Below, piece after piece: positions 14,469 to 19,512 of a stretch of DNA of 19,512 nucleotides. The stretch comes from JANMZR01 sp031383555 (GTDB lineage: Bacteria; Bacteroidota; Bacteroidia; Cytophagales; Spirosomataceae): assembly GCA_031383555.1 (NCBI GenBank), contig JANMZR010000369.1:1-19512 (forward strand), in the 5' to 3' direction. Within the stretch, counting starts at the first letter, position 1. Every line of letters starts with the position of its first letter. The notes beneath the pieces are model-generated. The model ran no database searches. It was given only the letters and a program-made list of their open reading frames with translations, and was not told where the DNA came from. A program made the position numbers and the translations under genes.

Positions 14469-14506
14469 AAAAAAAACGCAGGAGGGGCTCAAAACCCACC
14501 TGCGTT
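14469..14506 (-). terminator. Strong rho-independent terminator after the metalloprotease gene
   Basis: AACGCAGG (14475-14482) pairs with CCTGCGTT (14499-14506). After one A-A mismatch, GGG (14484-14486) pairs with CCC (14495-14497), around an eight-nt loop. On the minus strand the stem runs into a series of T (eight from 14476 down to 14469, the first two inside the stem). It lies 24 nt after the metalloprotease stop and 14 nt before the next start, which cleanly separates the two transcripts. Confidence 0.88.
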
Positions 14507-14530
14507 CAATTTCTGATTTCTAAATCTAAT

Positions 14531-17152
14531 TTAATTTACAGCCAAAGCTTTATCAACCAAAGCGGCCAAGTTTGCTCTATGAGATTTTGTAGCTTCGTCG
14601 CCAGAAGCCGCACCTACCATTTTTGCTTTAATATTTTTAAGTGCCTGCCTTGCTGCACCTTTTGAAATATCGTCAAATGGACTTGCAGGAGCTTTCAAAT
14701 CTGCAATTAGTGATAATTGTTTTACAAATGCTGTTTGTAAAAACTGACGCTGTACATTCACTTTTCCGGCTAAATCAGCATTAAAAATCCCTTTTGTAAG
14801 ATCGTTCATTACGCTTGCAACAGAATATTCATTGCCATAAAGTGCTGAATTTGATAGTCTTAACAATGTATTTGGGTGTAAAATATGAGCCAAAGCACCT
14901 TGAGTTTGCATTCCCAAATAGATTCCATTTAATTTTGGATCTTCAGGACTAGCCATTAAATTAAAACCTCTTCTTTGTATTTGTAAATAAGGATACAATG
15001 GGGCATCACTTTTAAATGCATCTGGCGCAAATACGTATTTATTTAGCATTTCAATTGCTCTTTTCTGCTGCGTTAAAGAAACTGGCGTATATGGTTTTTG
15101 GTCTGTAATTGCTTCGTCGCCTACAAAATTGCGCTCAACCATTACACCTCCAACGTATCGGCTAATTGCTGATATCATGCTCATTCTTTGGCCATTAAGG
15201 TTTCCAAATCTCGATCTTAGTTCAGCATAACTTGCACCTGCTTTGCTGTATTTGGTTTTAAGTTTGCCCATTACGGTATTTACCAATTTCAATCGTTCCT
15301 CAGCATGACCAATTGCATCTGAGCTTAAATCGTTTACGTTTACACGTGGGTCAATCGCTTTACCTGGGGCACGCATATCATCGGCATCATTTCCAAATGC
15401 CAAATTTGGCTCCTTACTTCTGCTCAATATTTTTTTCAATTCAGCAGCTTCTTCATTTTCAGGAAATTCTTTGTAACCAAATTCAATTGCCCAAAGGTCG
15501 TAAGGGCCTGGTTTTATGGTGTAATAATCGCCTTGTTTGCTTCTGTCGGTAGAAATATTTACGGCGGGGTAATCCATTACTGAGCCAATAAGACCAAGTT
15601 TATGGGTAATTTCTGTGTTGTGCAGTTCAGAAGGCTTCAACATTTGGCTTGCTTTCATGTTGTGATTCAAGCCCAAGGTATGCCCCATTTCATGCAAAAC
15701 TAAATAATAAAGAAAATCTTTATGGATTCGTTTTAAGTCTTCAGCCGATGCATTATTTACCTCTGCAAAAGTTGCTCCTGTTATAAATTGGCTTTTTAAC
15801 TCCGAAGCAAGTGTGCACATTATACCATTTTTATGAAATTTTGAATCAATAAATGCATTGTTTAATTGCCCAGAAAAAGAAAATAAGTCTTCAACTGTTG
15901 GACTATAACTGCCTGAATACCATTCAATTGTAATATCTGAGCCTAATATTTGGCCTGTTTTTGGATTTGCAAAACTTGGTCCAATTGCACCGTAAGAAGG
16001 GTTTGCTGATGCAACCCACCTAATTACATTATAGCGCACATCGGCAGCATCCCAAGATACGGTATCGGGTTGTATTTTCATCACCACCGCATTTTTAAAA
16101 CCGGCCTTTTCAAAAGCCTCATTCCAACGATGGCCAGCATCAACAATAATCTGTCGGTATTCAAGAGGAGTTGTATTTTCAACCCAATAAGTGATTGGCT
16201 CAACTGGCTCAGAAATAGCAACTGAAGGGTCTTTTTTAGTCAAATACCATTTATGAATAAGGTCTTTATAAGGAGTTGGCTTTATACTTGTCTGATCTGT
16301 AATTTGCTCTGAAAAATACCCAATTCGAGGGTCATCCAACCTTGGTTTGAAATTATTTACGGGCAGTTCTAAAAATGTGTGCTGTATACGTACACGCACA
16401 TAACGTGCATCCGTAATATCCGCCCCACCCCCATTTAAGGGTGAGGGGTTGTCATAAGCCAGATCAACCACTACATCGGTATTGTTTGGAAAACTTCTAA
16501 TAGTATGGTATTTCGATTTGGCAATATTTAAGTTTCCCAAATTAAAAACCATTCCAGGAGGTATTCCAGGAGTTGACACAGGTTTCACAGGATCTAATTT
16601 TTCCGATAAAAACAAGCCATCTGCTGCAATCAGATAACCCAAGGAATCTTGTGCCACTAATTTCTCTGATAAGAATATAGCTTCTGATATATCAACTCCG
16701 GCTGTTTTACTAATAGCATTGTTTTTATCATAATAAAAACTTGTATTTACTTCACCAAATTCAATTTTATCATTATATTTCTTAATATTAAAAATTGCAT
16801 TAGTACGGTGCATACTTTGATTGAGATCCAATGAAGTAGGCCCACTTAATGAAAAGCTTTGGTAAATGTATTCTTTATTTATCTGATTTTTCCTTATAAA
16901 TAATTGAATACTACCTGTAACCGTGTCCTGATACATTGTAAATAATCCATCTAATTTTCGACTCGATTTTATTTTATCTGTAATGCTTGGTTTTACTGGC
17001 TTTTTTGCTTTGGTGGTATCTGCGGCAGGCTTAGCTGGAGCAGTCGCAGCAACCACTTTTTCATCCTCTTTTTTAGATTTTTTATTTTGCGAAAAACCAT
17101 CAATGGATAACGCAGTAAAAGCCAGTATAATGGCAAGTTTTATTTTTAGCAT
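14531..17152 (-). CDS. Secreted zinc metalloprotease (DUF5117/DUF5118/DUF4953 met-zincin)
   Basis: 873 residues. A signal peptide (MLKIKLAIILAFTALSIDGFSQ) is followed by a Lys/Ala/Pro-rich low-complexity linker (about 23-60). The large N-terminal part corresponds to the DUF5118 and DUF5117 regions, and the peptidase domain to DUF4953. The zinc site is HEMGHTLGLNH (487-497, ligands H487, H491 and H497, catalytic base E488), the extended HExxHxxGxxH form of metzincins, with a Met-turn at GSVMDYP downstream. Members are exported by many Bacteroidota; substrates are mostly unknown. No C-terminal type IX secretion domain is evident, as the protein ends in a helical Ala/Lys-rich tail. The ATG at 17152 is preferred to an in-frame TTG five codons earlier. 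The 166 bp between this gene and the CBM9-like gene upstream should hold its promoter; no exact TAnnTTTG was found. Confidence 0.93.
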   Translation of the reverse strand: MLKIKLAIILAFTALSIDGFSQNKKSKKEDEKVVAATAPAKPAADTTKAKKPVKPSITDKIKSSRKLDGLFTMYQDTVTGSIQLFIRKNQINKEYIYQSFSLSGPTSLDLNQSMHRTNAIFNIKKYNDKIEFGEVNTSFYYDKNNAISKTAGVDISEAIFLSEKLVAQDSLGYLIAADGLFLSEKLDPVKPVSTPGIPPGMVFNLGNLNIAKSKYHTIRSFPNNTDVVVDLAYDNPSPLNGGGADITDARYVRVRIQHTFLELPVNNFKPRLDDPRIGYFSEQITDQTSIKPTPYKDLIHKWYLTKKDPSVAISEPVEPITYWVENTTPLEYRQIIVDAGHRWNEAFEKAGFKNAVVMKIQPDTVSWDAADVRYNVIRWVASANPSYGAIGPSFANPKTGQILGSDITIEWYSGSYSPTVEDLFSFSGQLNNAFIDSKFHKNGIMCTLASELKSQFITGATFAEVNNASAEDLKRIHKDFLYYLVLHEMGHTLGLNHNMKASQMLKPSELHNTEITHKLGLIGSVMDYPAVNISTDRSKQGDYYTIKPGPYDLWAIEFGYKEFPENEEAAELKKILSRSKEPNLAFGNDADDMRAPGKAIDPRVNVNDLSSDAIGHAEERLKLVNTVMGKLKTKYSKAGASYAELRSRFGNLNGQRMSMISAISRYVGGVMVERNFVGDEAITDQKPYTPVSLTQQKRAIEMLNKYVFAPDAFKSDAPLYPYLQIQRRGFNLMASPEDPKLNGIYLGMQTQGALAHILHPNTLLRLSNSALYGNEYSVASVMNDLTKGIFNADLAGKVNVQRQFLQTAFVKQLSLIADLKAPASPFDDISKGAARQALKNIKAKMVGAASGDEATKSHRANLAALVDKALAVN

Positions 17153-17333
17153 GTTGAAATATTTCAATTAAAATAATAAGATAAATTGTATTGTTACAAA
17201 ATTGCAAAGAATTAGGCTTTTCATTGTCCTATTTTATGCTTTTTTAACAAAATTATCGGCAAATATTGAAAAATAAGTTCCCGTAGGTTGTTGATTTTGG
17301 AAGAATTGAAAATATATTCGAAACTTTTTGAAT

Positions 17334-17966
17334 TTATTGAATTAATGTTAAAATTCCGAAAGCCTCGGGTCTATGAAATTGAGGATTTTGGCCACTCTTT
17401 GTCGAGCTCCAGCAGGTAAAATCACAATTTGAAGCATCACATAACCAATCGGAATTTGCATGAGAAACTTTGGAGATAATTCTATAAAAATTAAGCCGAT
17501 AATTGTTTGATTTACTTGAAATTAAGGCCAAAGGAATAGTCATAAATCCCTTCCAGTCTTTCTTTCCTTTTTGTATCCCATGCATTATTCCAGCGTTATT
17601 ATGTTTCACAAATTCTAACTTTGAAACTGATTCCCCTGTTTCATTTTCAATCCAAGCCACAAACAAGGCATTATTGGGATTTATTTCAATTTCCAAATAT
17701 CGTGTTGGAGTTTCATTTCCTGAAGCAATAAAAATTTCAAACACTTCTTGGTTATACATTTCAGAATTGTACTCCAAATAACCATTTTGATTCACAAAAG
17801 GATTGTCGTAACATTCGAATTCAACATATAAAAAATGGTTGTCAATTTTGAGTTTAACCTCAGTAACTTGCTTTGCAGCTTTTCCATCTGTGGAATGATA
17901 GAACTGCTTTTCAGGTAATGCTAGCCACTTATTTTTCTTTAAATTTATACTCTTCATTTTTTCCAT
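17334..17966 (-). CDS. CBM9-like (DOMON-fold) carbohydrate-binding protein
   Basis: 210 residues, no clear signal peptide. The beta-sandwich pattern fits family 9-like carbohydrate-binding modules: VTEVKLKIDNHFLYVEFECYDNPF near the start, then EVFEIFIASGNETPTRYLEIEINPNNALFVAW in the middle, WKGFMTIPLALI, NYRLNFYRI, and a final CWSSTKSGQNPQFHRPEAFGILTL. The E-V-F-x-x-P/A-x-G-x-x-x-Y-x-E-x-x-x-N and F-H-x-P-E-x-F/W-G patterns are typical of stand-alone CBM9-like proteins. The ATG at 17966 is 11 nt after the stop of the DUF4126 gene. A TTG overlapping that stop and an ATG at 17957 are alternatives. It sits last in a ThuA-DUF4126-CBM9 row, and the ThuA neighbour makes a carbohydrate role plausible. 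Confidence 0.82.
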   Translation of the reverse strand: MEKMKSINLKKNKWLALPEKQFYHSTDGKAAKQVTEVKLKIDNHFLYVEFECYDNPFVNQNGYLEYNSEMYNQEVFEIFIASGNETPTRYLEIEINPNNALFVAWIENETGESVSKLEFVKHNNAGIMHGIQKGKKDWKGFMTIPLALISSKSNNYRLNFYRIISKVSHANSDWLCDASNCDFTCWSSTKSGQNPQFHRPEAFGILTLIQ

Positions 17967-17977
17967 ATTGTTGCAAT

Positions 17978-18538
17978 TCAATTAGTTATAGACTTTTTAG
18001 CAAACATTTTTTTTAAAATATATAATAAAAAAAGAAAAGCACAACCTGCCATTAAAAAAGGAAGGATTAGGCTTAAAATACTTAAGATAATTGAAAAAAT
18101 ATTTTCAGTTGTAGCCACTATTGGGTTTGCTAAGCCACCAGTAGTGGTCGTTGAGCCTAATCGAAGCAAACTTGTTCCAGCTTGTACAATACCTGCTGCA
18201 CCTCCGCCCACAATCAAACCCAATGCCCAACGCAAGGTTGGATCATCCAATTTCACAAAAGAAGTAGCCAAAATAGTGCCTGCCATGATCGATGCTGGCA
18301 AAGCCACAGTGTCCAAAAAATGATCTATAACTGGAACATAATAGCCAGCAATTTCGACAATTGTTGCCGAAAGTAATACGCCGAAGGCTGTCCATGTTCC
18401 CATCCACTCCAAACCATGACCAAAGTCGTAATAGCCTAATAATGAGGCGATATTGGCAAATAATAAAGGCACAAAAACCCTAAAGCCTGCGGCAGAAGCA
18501 AGGCCTAGTCCTAAAAATACAGAGAGAATATTTCCCAT
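17978..18538 (-). CDS. DUF4126 domain membrane protein
   Basis: A 186-residue inner-membrane protein with about five to six hydrophobic helices. The opening SVFLGLGLASAAGFRVFVPLL, the small-residue TLRWALGLIVGGGAAGIVQAG helix with its neighbouring LDDP, and the TTGGLANPIVATTEN loop before two final helices are the marks of DUF4126. Function is unknown; the many Gly/Ala pairs and internal symmetry suggest a small channel or transporter. The gene lies 52 nt after the ThuA-domain gene and 11 nt before the CBM9-like gene, so a shared transcript is likely. Confidence 0.88.
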   Translation of the reverse strand: MGNILSVFLGLGLASAAGFRVFVPLLFANIASLLGYYDFGHGLEWMGTWTAFGVLLSATIVEIAGYYVPVIDHFLDTVALPASIMAGTILATSFVKLDDPTLRWALGLIVGGGAAGIVQAGTSLLRLGSTTTTGGLANPIVATTENIFSIILSILSLILPFLMAGCAFLFLLYILKKMFAKKSITN

Positions 18539-18590
18539 AAATCAAATGTAGAAATAAGATTTTTGCCGAAAGGCGATTTTAGTTACTATA

Positions 18591-19512
18591 TTATTTGAAT
18601 GTTTTAGAACTTGTTGTACTTTCTTTAGGAAAATCATTAGGAATCGGGAAGGTAACTTTATTTGTGGCTGCCCACTCCGCCCCTCGTAAAAGGCATGTTT
18701 GAAAGCCTATACACTCGACGGAATAATCAATGTGTCCCATTGGCGTATGAAATATACGTCCTTTACCATAATTAAGTGTTAAAAGCATTGGCTCATGGCG
18801 CTCGGTACCTTTCATTTCCTTGGATGAATAGGTAGTTGCCAATACTTTCATATTTTCGGCAGGGCCTCGCAATCTATCATATAGTTCATCCTTAGTATGG
18901 AGCCATTTTAGTGGCATGCCCTTTGTTATAGGATGCTCCGTGTCTCTAATTTGAATTGTAAATTCATGCTGTGGGCCATGGGAACCTGCTTTTCCAACCG
19001 AAGTATCCCTTATGAGCACCCCTTCATTATTATAGTAAACATATGGCCCGTCTTTTTCAGTACGATCACCCCAGCCACCAATGCCAATCATTTGATTATA
19101 AGCTGGCCAAGTTGGAAATGAATTATCAGCAGCGTGAATTATCACTAGGCCACCACCTTTTTTCATATAGGTTTCTAAGGCTTTTTGAGTTTCAGCGGTC
19201 CAAGGTGCAGCATTCCAACCAAAATTGCAAATAATTAAATCATACTTTTTAAAATTGGGGCTAAAGCTCGAATCCATTCTAGGTTTTTTCATAGATTCTG
19301 TATCACGAAGGCCTTCAATTGGGAATTCTTTTATAAATTCAGCCCCTTCCCAAGTGTATTTCGTGCGTTGCACATCAACTTTAAAACGACCTGTTTCTTC
19401 AAGTATTTTTTTCATCATAAAGGTGATTTTGGGCCATTGTACATGGTTGTTTTGCCCATCAACAATTAAGGTTTTAATGGGTTTGGGGCCCTTTTGGGCT
19501 ATTAAACCCCCT
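18591..19512 (-). CDS. ThuA-domain protein, 5' end beyond the window
   Basis: A partial gene. The reading frame stays open from the stop at 18591 to the window edge; the first ATG (19418) is internal. In front of it lie 31 further in-frame codons with the family's first strand and motif, KTLIVDGQNNH, then WPKITFMMKKILEETGRF. ThuA domains adopt a glutamine-amidotransferase-like fold and occur in trehalose/sugar-utilisation loci and many Bacteroidota and Planctomycetota proteins. Recognisable blocks are YDLIICNFGWNAAPW, GGGLVIIHAADNSFPTWPAYNQMIG, GKAGSHGPQHEFTI, HTKDELYDRLRGP, MKVLATTYS, and GKGRIFHTPMGHIDYS near the C-terminus. Residues just before KTLIVDG (GGLIAQKG) look like the end of a signal peptide, so the protein may be exported. 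Enzymatic activity is not established for most members. Confidence 0.93.
   Translation of the reverse strand, partial: GGLIAQKGPKPIKTLIVDGQNNHVQWPKITFMMKKILEETGRFKVDVQRTKYTWEGAEFIKEFPIEGLRDTESMKKPRMDSSFSPNFKKYDLIICNFGWNAAPWTAETQKALETYMKKGGGLVIIHAADNSFPTWPAYNQMIGIGGWGDRTEKDGPYVYYNNEGVLIRDTSVGKAGSHGPQHEFTIQIRDTEHPITKGMPLKWLHTKDELYDRLRGPAENMKVLATTYSSKEMKGTERHEPMLLTLNYGKGRIFHTPMGHIDYSVECIGFQTCLLRGAEWAATNKVTFPIPNDFPKESTTSSKTFK

Noticed and set aside
18562..18577. GCC-GAAA-GGC hairpin between the ThuA and DUF4126 genes as a terminator
   Set aside because: It has only three paired bases, so it is too weak; the genes probably share a transcript.

Overview
The window looks like a chromosomal stretch of a low-GC member of the Bacteroidota, probably in or near the Cytophagales. 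The case rests on the gene families present: a secreted met-zincin of the DUF5117/DUF4953 type, ThuA-domain and CBM9-like proteins, a LeuRS with long insertions, and secreted NTF2-like proteins. TAnnTTTG promoter elements and the scarcity of Shine-Dalgarno sequences also fit. The placement below phylum level is inference.

Layout. Bases 1-263 are a perfect inverted repeat: two 98-nt arms around a 67-nt spacer, with the left arm touching the window edge. Directly behind it lies a tightly packed, very AT-rich three-gene set (275-2031) of proteins that I cannot assign to a known system. It has accessory-module character and is the most interesting part of the window. Next, on the minus strand, come an unknown acidic protein and a secreted M20 amidohydrolase (2164-4183), a terminator, and an Hsp20-like protein (4401-4787). 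The divergent gap that follows carries a 12-nt direct repeat at 30-nt spacing. The plus strand then encodes an EamA transporter, a TMTC-like membrane protein with TPRs, leucyl-tRNA synthetase with a hairpin in its leader, and an overlapping set of two tandem secreted NTF2-like proteins and a diacylglycerol/undecaprenol kinase, followed by a PaiB-like flavin protein (5017-12883).

The rest is minus strand: a small unknown protein followed immediately by a Methyltransf_32-type methyltransferase (14454-12880), a strong terminator, a secreted zinc metalloprotease (17152-14531), and a row of ThuA-domain protein, DUF4126 membrane protein and CBM9-like protein (19512-17334). The ThuA gene runs off the right edge.

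How the genes relate. From about 2.1 kb onward most genes are ordinary Bacteroidota housekeeping, envelope and secreted-enzyme genes. The convincing co-translated groups are the NTF2-like pair with dgkA (two ATGA overlaps), the small protein with the methyltransferase (stop and start abutting), and the three-gene set at the left end (gaps of 2 and 6 nt). No tRNA, rRNA, CRISPR array, transposase or integrase was recognised.
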